From Chitinophaga sp. (GTDB lineage Bacteria > Bacteroidota > Bacteroidia > Chitinophagales > Chitinophagaceae), in the NCBI RefSeq assembly GCF_017745275.1, contig NZ_JAGHZS010000003.1:490693-554692 (forward strand): a stretch of DNA of 64,000 nt, read 5' to 3'. Positions within the stretch are counted from its first letter, which is position 1, and the number at the start of each line of letters is the position of its first letter. Below, in pieces: positions 26,694 through 34,828 of this stretch. The notes below the pieces were generated by a model, which saw nothing but the letters and a program-made list of their open reading frames with translations, was not told the origin of the DNA and did no database searches. Both the position numbers and the translations under genes were made by a program.

Positions 26694-27665
26694 TTAACCT
26701 CCTATTACAGACATACTCTCCATATTTTTTTCGGTATGATGCCGTGCTGCTTCGAATCCATCTGCAAACCGGCCATGGATGGCATTTTGTATCGCGGGTA
26801 GTACTTGTGAGATATCGTGCTGCAGCAGCTCCTTTACATGCAATACGTCGTTGCCATAGAGGCAGGTTTTTACACTACCGGTAGCGGATATACGAAGTCG
26901 GTTGCAGGTGCCGCAAAACGTACGACTATAAGCGGGAATCACGCCAATGGTGCCTTTGTGCCCGGGGATGCTGTAGTTGAGTGAAGTGGCGTGTGGGGCG
27001 TCATTAATTTTCTGTAGCGTATATACGTCACTGATAGTATCCAATATTTTATGATAGTTCCACGTGATGCCGGAAAAGCTATGTCCCTGGCCATTGAAGG
27101 GCATTTCTTCTATAAACCTGACAGACAGTGCATTGTCGCGGGTGAGCGCCGTGAACGCGGTTAGTTCATCGGTATTTACGTTCTCCATTACCACGGCATT
27201 TATTTTTACATGCATATGGTGCAGCAGTAAACTATGGAGTGTATCCATGACCGTAGTAAAGCGGTTGCGCCGGGTAATTTGTGTGAAACGCGCTGCCTGC
27301 AAGGTATCCAGGCTCAGGTTGATATTGGTAATGCCCAGTTGCTGCAATGCCGGAATAAAGGGTTGCGTGAGCACGCCATTGGTAGTAATGGCAATTTCCC
27401 GGATGCCTGGTATGGACTTTATTTTTTCCAGCAGCGTCATCAAACCTGGTCGAAGGAAAGGTTCGCCGCCGGTAATTCTTACTTTGGAAATGCCCGCTGC
27501 GGCAAGTATTTGCAACAGGGAAATGATCTCCTGGTCTGTTAACAGGGATGCCCGCTGCACAAAACGCATGTTCTCCGGCATACAGTAAGTGCAGCGGAGG
27601 TTGCACCGGTCTGTTACCGATAGCCTGACGTAATCAATAGTGCGATGATGGGCATCTGTGAGCAT
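26694..27665 (-). CDS. moaA: GTP 3',8-cyclase MoaA
   Basis: This radical SAM enzyme starts molybdopterin synthesis by converting GTP to 3',8-cH2GTP. The N-terminal cluster is C21-N-L-R-C25-T-Y-C28, and the C-terminal cluster motif is CGTCNRLRISATGSVKTC. The protein ends in IGG, the C-terminal di-glycine that MoaA requires. I chose the ATG at 27665 over a TTG at 27677, which would overlap the upstream gene. It lies 5 bases after an unknown gene (27671-28042) with which it shares a transcript. Confidence 0.96.
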   Translation of the reverse strand: MLTDAHHRTIDYVRLSVTDRCNLRCTYCMPENMRFVQRASLLTDQEIISLLQILAAAGISKVRITGGEPFLRPGLMTLLEKIKSIPGIREIAITTNGVLTQPFIPALQQLGITNINLSLDTLQAARFTQITRRNRFTTVMDTLHSLLLHHMHVKINAVVMENVNTDELTAFTALTRDNALSVRFIEEMPFNGQGHSFSGITWNYHKILDTISDVYTLQKINDAPHATSLNYSIPGHKGTIGVIPAYSRTFCGTCNRLRISATGSVKTCLYGNDVLHVKELLQHDISQVLPAIQNAIHGRFADGFEAARHHTEKNMESMSVIGG

Positions 27666-27670
27666 TTCTA

Positions 27671-28042
27671 TCAGCAATTTTGGCCAGCCATTGGGTTATC
27701 GAACGACTGACTTTCGTCTTCGTCTCTTTCAGTGAGGCATTTGAAATCTTTTTCTACCAGTATTTTCAGTTCTGATCCGTCGGTGTTGGGCAGTATCAGC
27801 TCAAATCCTACCTGCTCCGGGGCATACCATTCAGTAAGACGGGTGTTGGGCAATAACAGGTGCACGCCATCATGTTCCAGCTTAATCACCGGATCCGTGA
27901 TATCTTTTCCGCGAACACAAAAATGCAGGGTACCAGCACCTATGTGGGTGATAGATTCCACTTTACCGGTTGTTTCCAGTAGTTCTACATCTGTCTTATC
28001 CAGGCGATACCTGATGCTATTGCCTCTTAACCGTATTTTCAT
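27671..28042 (-). CDS. Unknown protein cotranscribed with moaA
   Basis: A 123-residue soluble protein of no family I can name. It is largely beta-strand in character (alternating charge and hydrophobic), with VESITHIGAGTLHFCVRG in the first half and an acidic C-terminal tail that ends in a cysteine (GQNC). There is no signal peptide or membrane segment. It starts 80 bases from moaD on the other strand and its stop is 5 bases from the moaA ATG. A tight pairing with moaA suggests a role in the cofactor pathway; its exact job is unknown. Confidence 0.8.
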   Translation of the reverse strand: MKIRLRGNSIRYRLDKTDVELLETTGKVESITHIGAGTLHFCVRGKDITDPVIKLEHDGVHLLLPNTRLTEWYAPEQVGFELILPNTDGSELKILVEKDFKCLTERDEDESQSFDNPMAGQNC

Positions 28043-28055
28043 AAAAAATGATTTA

Positions 28056-28090
28056 AGCCCCGGTATTAAAATTACTACTTTATCGGGGCT
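28056..28090. promoter_or_regulatory. Inverted repeat between the moaA and moaD operons
   Basis: AGCCCCG (28056-28062) and CGGGGCT (28084-28090) are perfect inverted copies 21 bases apart, in the divergent promoter region. The centre is AT-rich. The spacing suits a dimeric regulator binding two half sites, and a Mo-responsive operator is a possible but unproven reading. Confidence 0.4.
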
Positions 28091-28122
28091 ATATTGTAGT
28101 TTTAACCAACAATTTAACGACT

Positions 28123-28356
28123 ATGGGGATATTATTGTTTGGAGCAGCAAAGGATATTGCCGGGGTACCGGTATTGGAAAAACCCGCACATGTCAATAAC
28201 GTAGGGGCGTTGAAGGCCTGGCTCTATGAAGTATACCCTTCCCTGCAACAGTTGAAATCTATGATGATAGCAGTCAATCGCAGTTATGCCGTTGATATGC
28301 AGGCCCTCAGCGACCAGGATGAAATAGCCGTGATTCCGCCGGTAAGCGGCGGTTGA
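28123..28356 (+). CDS. moaD: Molybdopterin synthase small subunit MoaD
   Basis: A 77-residue ubiquitin-fold sulfur carrier ending in IPPVSGG, whose terminal glycine is adenylated and thiocarboxylated. It pairs with MoaE to convert cyclic pyranopterin to molybdopterin. Its first residues ILLFGAAKDIAGV are characteristic. Downstream, moaE follows after 47 bases in the same operon. The E1 enzyme that would activate it is likely the MoeB-like protein at 24861. Confidence 0.94.
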   Translation: MGILLFGAAKDIAGVPVLEKPAHVNNVGALKAWLYEVYPSLQQLKSMMIAVNRSYAVDMQALSDQDEIAVIPPVSGG

Positions 28357-28403
28357 GGCGATGATGACGGGTAAAAATAGTTTGTAGTTTTAGCAGCGAA
28401 AAA

Positions 28404-28808
28404 ATGGAAGTATTAGTTAATATCAAAGAAGTGATTACCGTGCAGGAAGCACTGGATTTTATACAGTCGCCGGAATGTGGCGGCCAGGTTATCTTTAGCG
28501 GTACAGTACGGAATCACACACAGCAAAGAGCGGTGCTGAAACTGTTTTATGAATGTTATGAAGCAATGGCCATTTCCGAAATGGAAAAAATTGCCGCGCA
28601 GGTCAAAGAAAAGTGGCCTATACAGAAACTGGCTATGCTGCATGCGGTGGGAGACAAATACCCTGGGGACATTGCAGTGGTGATAGCCGTAGCGTCTGCG
28701 CATCGTGGTATTGCCTTTGATGCCTGTGAATATGTAATAGATACCTTGAAAGAAACAGTACCTATCTGGAAAAAAGAGTTTTTTGCAGACGGAGAAATCG
28801 GCGTATAA
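28404..28808 (+). CDS. moaE: Molybdopterin synthase catalytic subunit MoaE
   Basis: A 134-residue large subunit of molybdopterin synthase. Family motifs GAVIFSGTVRNHTQ-like (here GQVIFSGTVRNHTQQ), LFYECYEAMAISEMEKI, MLHAVGDKYPGDIAVVIAVASAHRG and KETVPIWKKEFFADGE are all present, including the catalytic lysines in the last motif. It follows moaD. It is convergent with mobA with a 67-base spacer. Confidence 0.95.
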   Translation: MEVLVNIKEVITVQEALDFIQSPECGGQVIFSGTVRNHTQQRAVLKLFYECYEAMAISEMEKIAAQVKEKWPIQKLAMLHAVGDKYPGDIAVVIAVASAHRGIAFDACEYVIDTLKETVPIWKKEFFADGEIGV

Positions 28809-28875
28809 GCGGAAATACGCGCCGGACGCGATGTTTCGACTAAATACGTTCCTGCATAAAAAGGATCCTGTCTCC

Positions 28876-29472
28876 CTACAATCCCAAATTTAAAAATACA
28901 GTGGCTTTTTCCTCCGGGGTATTGGCATTGAATTGCTCGGTGGCATAAGGATTTTCCAGCAGGGCAATATCCGTGTTCAGCATGGTTTTGCGCGGACAGT
29001 TTTTGCCGGCGGCTACATTCTGCTCCAGGAGTGCTAACCCGGCAGGTTCCCATATGGCTATTAATGGCTCCGGTAGCTGGTTAAACGGGCTTACAAAAGT
29101 AGTGGCCGCCTTACCGGTATCCCTCGACTGTAGCAATAATTCCAGGCTTTGCCGGCTGATCAGTGGCAGGTCGCAGGCAATTACCAGCCAGGCAGTGTTG
29201 GGCTGTAACGCATGTGCGCTGAGTAACCCGGCAGAAGGACCGCCATAGGATACACTATCGGGTATGAGATGAGCATAAGCGTTAAAATTCGTTCGTTGTT
29301 CTTCTCTGCAGGAAATATATACTTCAGGTAGTAATGATTGTAGCAGGTGGACCAAATATTGCCATTGCGGCATGCCGTGATAGGCAATGCTGCTTTTATC
29401 TTCCTGCATGCGGGTGCTAAACCCACCGCAGAGTACCAGTCCTTTTAAGGGAGCATTATCTTGTATAGTCAT
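28876..29472 (-). CDS. mobA: Molybdenum cofactor guanylyltransferase-like NTP transferase
   Basis: A 198-residue nucleotidyltransferase with LCGGFSTRMQEDKS (a variant of the GGxSxRMGxDK motif) near the start and ACDLPLIS, the metal-binding DxP motif. It probably attaches GMP, or CMP as MocA, to molybdopterin. Its first 17 bases overlap the 3' end of moaC, so the two are cotranscribed. The substrate nucleotide cannot be decided from sequence alone. Confidence 0.85.
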   Translation of the reverse strand: MTIQDNAPLKGLVLCGGFSTRMQEDKSSIAYHGMPQWQYLVHLLQSLLPEVYISCREEQRTNFNAYAHLIPDSVSYGGPSAGLLSAHALQPNTAWLVIACDLPLISRQSLELLLQSRDTGKAATTFVSPFNQLPEPLIAIWEPAGLALLEQNVAAGKNCPRKTMLNTDIALLENPYATEQFNANTPEEKATVFLNLGL

Positions 29473-29941
29473 GTTTGCCGCCTGTTTTGCTGATCAGTTT
29501 GGTTTCCCGTATTACCATCTCCTGTGTCAAAGCCTTGCACATATCATAAATCGTGAGTGCGGCTATACTAGCGCCGGTGAGGGCTTCCATTTCCACACCT
29601 GTTTTGCCGGTGGTTTTTACGGTACAACGGATCACAGCTTCGCTATCTTCCAGTTGTATGTTTACATCGCAGCCATCCAGCAGTAAGGTATGACAAAGCG
29701 GGATGAGCTCCGGAGTTTTTTTAGCCGCCATGATGCCTGCAATGATGGCGGTTTGAAATACGCCACCCTTGCGGGTTTGTATATCGTGTCCCTGGAATTG
29801 ATCACGCACTACCTGCGGTAAAAAAACGCGACTCTCGGCAATGGCTATACGATAAGTATCCAGTTTGCCACTGATATCTACCATTGCGGGTTGACCGGTT
29901 TCGTTCAGGTGGGAAAAACCACCACTTGATTCATTGGACAT
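29456..29941 (-). CDS. moaC: Cyclic pyranopterin monophosphate synthase MoaC
   Basis: A 161-residue enzyme that rearranges MoaA product to cyclic pyranopterin monophosphate. Motifs LIPLCHTLLLDGCDV and TGVEMEALTGASIAALTIYDMCKA are typical, with the catalytic lysine of the latter and a further one in the C-terminal tail. Length is normal. It is divergent from moeA with 47 bases between starts, and overlaps mobA downstream by 17 bases. Confidence 0.95.
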   Translation of the reverse strand: MSNESSGGFSHLNETGQPAMVDISGKLDTYRIAIAESRVFLPQVVRDQFQGHDIQTRKGGVFQTAIIAGIMAAKKTPELIPLCHTLLLDGCDVNIQLEDSEAVIRCTVKTTGKTGVEMEALTGASIAALTIYDMCKALTQEMVIRETKLISKTGGKHDYTR

Positions 29942-29988
29942 AAAAGCATAAATTTAAAGCAATTCACCTTTTACAAAAGTAATTCAAA

Positions 29989-31197
29989 ATGATGTTGACT
30001 GTTGCTGCTGCATTTAACGCCGTGATGCAAACTGTGCGGGACCTGGGTACGGAAACCGTACCTTTCGAATCCGCTACCGGCCGTATTTTGCGGGAGCCAA
30101 TACTGGCCGACAGGCCTTTCCCGCCATTCGACCGGATTACGATGGATGGCATTGCTGTGAATTACGAAAGTTTTGCACGGGGGCAACATATTTTTGGCGT
30201 GGAAGATGTACAGGCAGCGGGTACACCGCAGTTGCAGCTTTCCAATACCGCTAACTGCATAGAAGTGATGACCGGCGCCATTTTGCCGGATATGACGGAT
30301 ACCGTCATTCCTTACGAACACCTCACAGCTTCCGAGCATGAAGGATTCCGGCGGTTCACTGTACATAAAGCGGTAAAAAAAGGACAGAACATTCATAGAA
30401 TAGGATCAGACATCGCTACCGGTGCGGTACTCATTCCCACGGGTACGCTCATTGGCCCTGCTGAAGCGGGAGTGCTGGCCACTGTAGGGAAAACGAGGGT
30501 GAAGGTAAGTAAGCTACCCAGGGTGGTACTCATAGCCACCGGCAATGAGTTGGTGCCGGTACACGCTACGCCCGCATTGCACCAGGTGAGGATGTCTAAC
30601 GTGTACAGTATGCTGGCTTCACTGGAACAGATGGGCATTAAAGCCCGTTATATACATCTGCCGGATGAAGAAGCCGCTATGAAAGACCAACTGCAGGCAC
30701 TGCTGGCAGAAACAGATATCTGGATCAGCTCCGGAGCAGTGAGTGCCGGTAAATATGATTATCTCCCAACTGTATTGCAACAATTGGGCATGCAACAGGT
30801 ATTTCATAAAGTACAACAGCGGCCCGGAAAGCCTTTCCTGTTCGGGCGCTTTAGCAATGGTCCGGTAGTGTTTGCCTTACCCGGTAATCCCGTATCGGGA
30901 TTTATGTGTTTTTACCGGTATGTACAATCCTGGATAAACGCCGCTATGGGCGCCGCTTTGCCGGCACCCGCCTATGCACAGTTATCAGAAAAAGTGGTTT
31001 TTGATGCGGCATTGGAATATTATTTACCGGTAAAGCTGCAGTCATTGTCGGATGGCAGGATGATCGCTATTCCGCAGCCTTACCAGGGTTCCGGCGATCT
31101 GGCCAGTTTGTTAAAAGCGGATGCCTTTTTAACCCTGCCACTGGAAGACAATGTTTTTGAAAAAGGGAATAGTTATCAAGTGTGGAAATTTCGCTAA
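29989..31197 (+). CDS. moeA: Molybdopterin molybdenumtransferase MoeA
   Basis: A 402-residue enzyme that inserts molybdate into adenylylated molybdopterin. The N-terminal RPFPPFDRITMDGIA motif, ATGNELVP and SNVYSMLAS, and the C-terminal FALPGNPVSGF are family hallmarks. It is the last gene of the cofactor island. No mogA or moaB adenylyltransferase and no modABC transporter is present in the window. The downstream spacer of 127 bases holds no clear terminator. Confidence 0.95.
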   Translation: MMLTVAAAFNAVMQTVRDLGTETVPFESATGRILREPILADRPFPPFDRITMDGIAVNYESFARGQHIFGVEDVQAAGTPQLQLSNTANCIEVMTGAILPDMTDTVIPYEHLTASEHEGFRRFTVHKAVKKGQNIHRIGSDIATGAVLIPTGTLIGPAEAGVLATVGKTRVKVSKLPRVVLIATGNELVPVHATPALHQVRMSNVYSMLASLEQMGIKARYIHLPDEEAAMKDQLQALLAETDIWISSGAVSAGKYDYLPTVLQQLGMQQVFHKVQQRPGKPFLFGRFSNGPVVFALPGNPVSGFMCFYRYVQSWINAAMGAALPAPAYAQLSEKVVFDAALEYYLPVKLQSLSDGRMIAIPQPYQGSGDLASLLKADAFLTLPLEDNVFEKGNSYQVWKFR

Positions 31198-31324
31198 GCG
31201 GTTTTTCATCTCCAACAGTCAGGCATATACGTTAACACCGCAAATATTCCGCAGTAGCCGGTTTCCGTGCACATGCGCTCACCCGTTAAACCCATACTCC
31301 ATTTAATAGTCTTATTATAAATTA

Positions 31325-32779
31325 ATGCTTATGGCCGAAGTTGCCCACAAAATTCAGCTGCAACACCTTGCCTGGCGCGCTGGCTTTGGAGAAACCCTGC
31401 CCGTTATCACAGATTGGGATAGTCGTAGCCGAAAAGGACTCGTGAATAAAGTGCTCATCGGACACACCAGGAAGCCAATGGCTTCTGTGGACGTAATGGA
31501 TGCAGATGATTTTCCGGATGCTAAGAAGCGTAAAGATATGACGCCGGAAGAACGCAAGAAAGTGCAACAGATGAATACCCAGGGTATCAAAGACCTCAAC
31601 GTGGCCTGGGTAAACTCCATGATCAGGACTGAACATCCGCTGCGGGAAAAAATGAGCCTTTTCTGGCATGGACATTTTGCCTGCCGTACAGAAAATGTAT
31701 TATACAATCAACAACTGCTGAGTGTTATCAGGGATAATGCCCTCGGCGATTTCGGAGAGCTGTTAAGTGCTGTGTCTAAAAGTCCTGCTATGCTGCAGTT
31801 CCTGAATAATCAGCAGAACCGTAAGCAACATCCTAACGAAAACTTCGCCCGCGAAGTAATGGAGTTATTCACGTTGGGCAGAGGTAATTATTCAGAAAAA
31901 GATGTGAAGGAAGGCGCCAGGGCCTTCACCGGATGGGGATTTGACGAGAATAACAATTTCGTATTCCGCGAAAAGCAACATGATGACGGCATCAAAACAT
32001 TCCTTGGTAAACAGGGAAATTTTAATGGAGATGATGTACTGAAAATACTATTGGAGCAAAAGCAGACAGCCAGGTTTATTACAGCAAAAGTTTATCAATA
32101 TTTTGTTAGTGAAATACCCGACCAGGGCCGTATACAGGCATTGGCGGATAAATTTTACAACTCCGGCTATAAGATCAAATCATTGATGCAGGAGATATTT
32201 ATGGCCGACTGGTTTTATGACAGCAGCATTGTAGGGAACCGTATTAAATCGCCGATAGAGCTGCTGGTGGGCATTCGTCGCACCATTCCCATGACTTTCG
32301 AAAAAGAAGAAACCATGTTATTGTTTCAACGTGTGTTGGGACAACTGCTTTTTTATCCACCTAATGTAGCCGGCTGGCCTGGCGGGCGTAGCTGGATAGA
32401 TAGTTCCAGCCTGATGTTCCGGCTGCGGGTACCACAGGTTATTTTATATTCCCAGGCATTTAATGTGATGCCGAAAGAACTGACACCGGAAATGGGAGAA
32501 GGCAATAATTATAAGATGACACTGCAAATCAATGATTTTCTCAAGAATCAATTTTCGAAGAAAGTGAAAGCTACCATCGACTGGAACCCTTATATACAGG
32601 GCTTCAACGATGTGCCCCGTGAAAACCTGGCCAACGAAATTGCGGGTATACTGCTACAACAAACCAACCAGATTAACCGGCCCATGCTGGAGAAGTATGC
32701 TGATAGCAGCAGCCGCGAAAACTATATTAAAACCGTGACCATTGATGTAATGAGCACACCGGAATATCAATTGTGTTAA
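31325..32779 (+). CDS. DUF1800 family protein
   Basis: A 484-residue protein of the DUF1800 family. Conserved parts include LAWRAGFGE at the start, EHPLREKMSLFWHGHF, QQNRKQHPNENFAREVMELFTLG and FPPNVAGWPGG-like (FYPPNVAGWPGG). These proteins are nearly always next to a DUF1501 gene, as here, and their role is unknown. I see no signal peptide from the ATG at 31325. The spacer to the next gene is taken up entirely by a hairpin repeat. Confidence 0.92.
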   Translation: MLMAEVAHKIQLQHLAWRAGFGETLPVITDWDSRSRKGLVNKVLIGHTRKPMASVDVMDADDFPDAKKRKDMTPEERKKVQQMNTQGIKDLNVAWVNSMIRTEHPLREKMSLFWHGHFACRTENVLYNQQLLSVIRDNALGDFGELLSAVSKSPAMLQFLNNQQNRKQHPNENFAREVMELFTLGRGNYSEKDVKEGARAFTGWGFDENNNFVFREKQHDDGIKTFLGKQGNFNGDDVLKILLEQKQTARFITAKVYQYFVSEIPDQGRIQALADKFYNSGYKIKSLMQEIFMADWFYDSSIVGNRIKSPIELLVGIRRTIPMTFEKEETMLLFQRVLGQLLFYPPNVAGWPGGRSWIDSSSLMFRLRVPQVILYSQAFNVMPKELTPEMGEGNNYKMTLQINDFLKNQFSKKVKATIDWNPYIQGFNDVPRENLANEIAGILLQQTNQINRPMLEKYADSSSRENYIKTVTIDVMSTPEYQLC

Positions 32780-32782
32780 CCG

Positions 32783-32860
32783 TTAGCTTTTAGCTATCAG
32801 CTTTTAGCCTTTAATAAGCGGAGCGGGTAGCTGGAAGCTAATCCCTAAAAGCTAATAGCT
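32783..32860. repeat. Heptad hairpin repeat 4 (DUF1800-DUF1501 spacer)
   Basis: The 78 bases consist of 7-base units (TTAGCTT, TTAGCTA, TCAGCTT, TTAGCCT on the left; CCCTAAA, AGCTAAT, AGCTA on the right). The arms pair over about 18 bases with mismatches, around a core containing AAGCGGAGCGGG. It begins 4 bases after the DUF1800 stop and ends directly before the DUF1501 ATG, leaving no space for a normal ribosome-binding site outside the element. Confidence 0.7.
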
Positions 32861-34066
32861 ATGCTGATTCTCAACAGGCGTCGTTTTTTACAGGTAGGGT
32901 CATTGGCTTCTGCAGCCATGATGATGCCTAAATTTCTGAAAGCGCTGGAACGCGGCGCCCTGGTGCCTCCGGGCAATAAGGTATTGGTAGTGATCCAATT
33001 ATCCGGTGGCAACGATGGACTAAATACGATTATTCCTTACCGGAATGATATTTACTATATGATGCGTCCGCAATTGGGAATCAAGAAAGACGTGGCGTTG
33101 CGGCTGGACGATAACCTGGGTATACATCCTGCCCTAAAAGGATTGAAAGGGTTGTACGATGATGGTTGCCTGGGCATTCTTAATAACGTAGGATATCCCA
33201 ACCCGGACCGGTCGCATTTTCGTTCCATGGATATCTGGCATTCTGCCAGCCAGTCCAACGAATACTGGTCTGATGGCTGGATAGGACGTTACCTGGATGC
33301 GCAGTGTAAAGGCTGCGACAGACCTACACAGGCGCTGGAAATAGATGATACGTTGAGTCTTGCCTTGAAAGGGCATAGTGATAAAGGTCTTGCAGTAACA
33401 GATCCGGCGCGGCTTTTCGGTACCAGCAACGATATGTATTTCAAGGATTTGATGCGACAGCGCAAGCCGGCAGATGATCATCACAGTAATGTTGATTACC
33501 TGTATAAAACAATGGGAGAAACCATTTCTTCGGCTGCTTATATTCAACAGCAGTTTAAGACGTATAAATCCACTGAGGCATATCCCAATACTGAGTTGGG
33601 AAGGAACATGCGAACTATTGCGAACCTCATTATGTCCGACATCAATACAAAAGTATATTACGTATCGCATGGCAGCTTTGATACCCACGTGAATCAACAA
33701 GACCAGCAGGCGCGTCTCTTTGGGCAATTGAGTGATGCGTTGACGGTATTTACCGGTGATCTCAAAAAAAATAACCGCTTCCAGGATGTAGTGGTAATGA
33801 CTTTCTCAGAATTTGGACGCAGGGTGAGTCAGAATGCCAGCGGTGGTACCGATCATGGCACTGCTAACAACATGTTCCTGGTAGGTGGTGGTTTAAAGCA
33901 GCCTGGTATTATTAACGATGGACCAGATTTGATGAATTTGAGAGAAGGGGATTTGCAGTATAAAGTTGATTTTAAGAGCGTATATGCGACCCTGTTAAAT
34001 AAGTGGCTGGGTGCTGATGACAGGGCCATTCTCCGGCAGGAGTATTCCCATATGGATTTTGTGTAG
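32861..34066 (+). CDS. DUF1501 family protein with Tat-like signal
   Basis: A 401-residue protein of the DUF1501 family, related to the sulfatase/alkaline phosphatase fold. The start LNRRRFLQVGSLASAAMM is a twin-arginine-type export signal. Typical motifs are VVIQLSGGNDGLNTIIPY, RSHFRSMDIWHSAS, HGSFDTHVNQ and FSEFGRRVSQNASGGTDHGTAN. Export and metal binding are likely, substrate unknown. It partners DUF1800 upstream. The last base of its TAG is the first base of a long hairpin repeat. Confidence 0.92.
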   Translation: MLILNRRRFLQVGSLASAAMMMPKFLKALERGALVPPGNKVLVVIQLSGGNDGLNTIIPYRNDIYYMMRPQLGIKKDVALRLDDNLGIHPALKGLKGLYDDGCLGILNNVGYPNPDRSHFRSMDIWHSASQSNEYWSDGWIGRYLDAQCKGCDRPTQALEIDDTLSLALKGHSDKGLAVTDPARLFGTSNDMYFKDLMRQRKPADDHHSNVDYLYKTMGETISSAAYIQQQFKTYKSTEAYPNTELGRNMRTIANLIMSDINTKVYYVSHGSFDTHVNQQDQQARLFGQLSDALTVFTGDLKKNNRFQDVVVMTFSEFGRRVSQNASGGTDHGTANNMFLVGGGLKQPGIINDGPDLMNLREGDLQYKVDFKSVYATLLNKWLGADDRAILRQEYSHMDFV

Positions 34067-34188
34067 CGGAAAGCAGAAGGCATAAAGCATAAAGCTATTG
34101 AGGCGAATGATTAAAGCGGATATGTGAAATACATTCGCTTTAATCATTCGCCTCAATAGCTTTATGCTTTATGCCTTCTGCTTTCTGC
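34066..34188. repeat. Heptad hairpin repeat 5, near-perfect 53-base arms
   Basis: Arms 34066-34118 and 34136-34188 are inverted copies of 53 bases with one mismatch around a 17-base loop. Units are GCGGAAA, GCAGAAG, GCATAAA, GCATAAA, GCTATTG, then the core AGGCGAATGATTAAAGCG. It fills the gap between two convergent genes: its first base is the last base of one TAG and it ends one base before the other gene's TAA. No T-tract follows on either strand. Confidence 0.95.
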
Positions 34189-34701
34189 TTATTGACTCAC
34201 CTGTGTAATCGTTGTTCTGAAAGAACCATCTCTTAGGCCGCGTGGCCCGCCTGCGCCGGTGGTTTCTTTCAGTGTACCGCTAAAAGTACCTTCTACCATC
34301 ATATTATCAATGCGGGTAATGGTGATGTAGAAGTCGGCGCTACCTTCGGAGGTGAGGGTAGTGTAGCTGCTATTCAGCATGATAAGGAGACCGTTCCCTT
34401 TTTTGGTAGCCGGATAAGTACCGGGGGTAAATGGCAGCGTAGGTGCAGCCAGTGTAAAAGAGAGCTGATCACCTCCATAAGTTTGTGCGGTAATTACCAT
34501 ACGGGGAAAGTCATTATTGGGATCGCTGTCTGTCAGATCCGGAACGTAGATAATACCTTTAGGGGTTTCAGCCAGGTAAATCCGGTTATCCAGTTTCATT
34601 GACACATATTTACGTTGGCGGCTATCATCTTTTTTATCTTTTGAGCAGGAAACGGTCAGCAATACAATGGCGCTGAGCAGAGCCGTGACTAATATACGCA
34701 T
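34189..34701 (-). CDS. Uncharacterised lipoprotein
   Basis: A 170-residue lipoprotein (lipobox LLTVSC, cysteine 19; charged tail SKDKKDDSRQRKY after it). The mature part is strand-rich, with KLDNRIYLAETPKGIIYV and a repeated pattern around ITITRIDNMMVEGTFSGTLKE seen in several small Bacteroidota lipoproteins. No enzymatic motif is visible. It is a single gene, convergent with DUF1501 and followed on its own strand by the OPT gene 127 bases away in the other direction of reading. Confidence 0.75.
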   Translation of the reverse strand: MRILVTALLSAIVLLTVSCSKDKKDDSRQRKYVSMKLDNRIYLAETPKGIIYVPDLTDSDPNNDFPRMVITAQTYGGDQLSFTLAAPTLPFTPGTYPATKKGNGLLIMLNSSYTTLTSEGSADFYITITRIDNMMVEGTFSGTLKETTGAGGPRGLRDGSFRTTITQVSQ

Positions 34702-34828
34702 AGGTTATATTATAAACAGTTTTAATTATTCCGCGACTAAATTAATCATTTAAATACAAAAACGAATGCCGGTAACGGATTGTTACACCCACTTACCGGC
34801 ATCGCCTGTATCTTGAAAAGTTGGCTAA

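Noticed and set aside
28043..28122. Molybdenum cofactor riboswitch before moaD
   Set aside because: The divergent region is only 80 bases and has one simple inverted repeat, far less structure than the known Moco motif.
34066..34188. Hairpins read as simple rho-independent terminators
   Set aside because: No T-tract follows either arm, and several copies lie inside likely operons, such as between DUF1800 and DUF1501.
34066..34188. Hairpins read as an insertion sequence
   Set aside because: No transposase gene, no fixed terminal inverted repeat beyond the arms and no evident target duplication.
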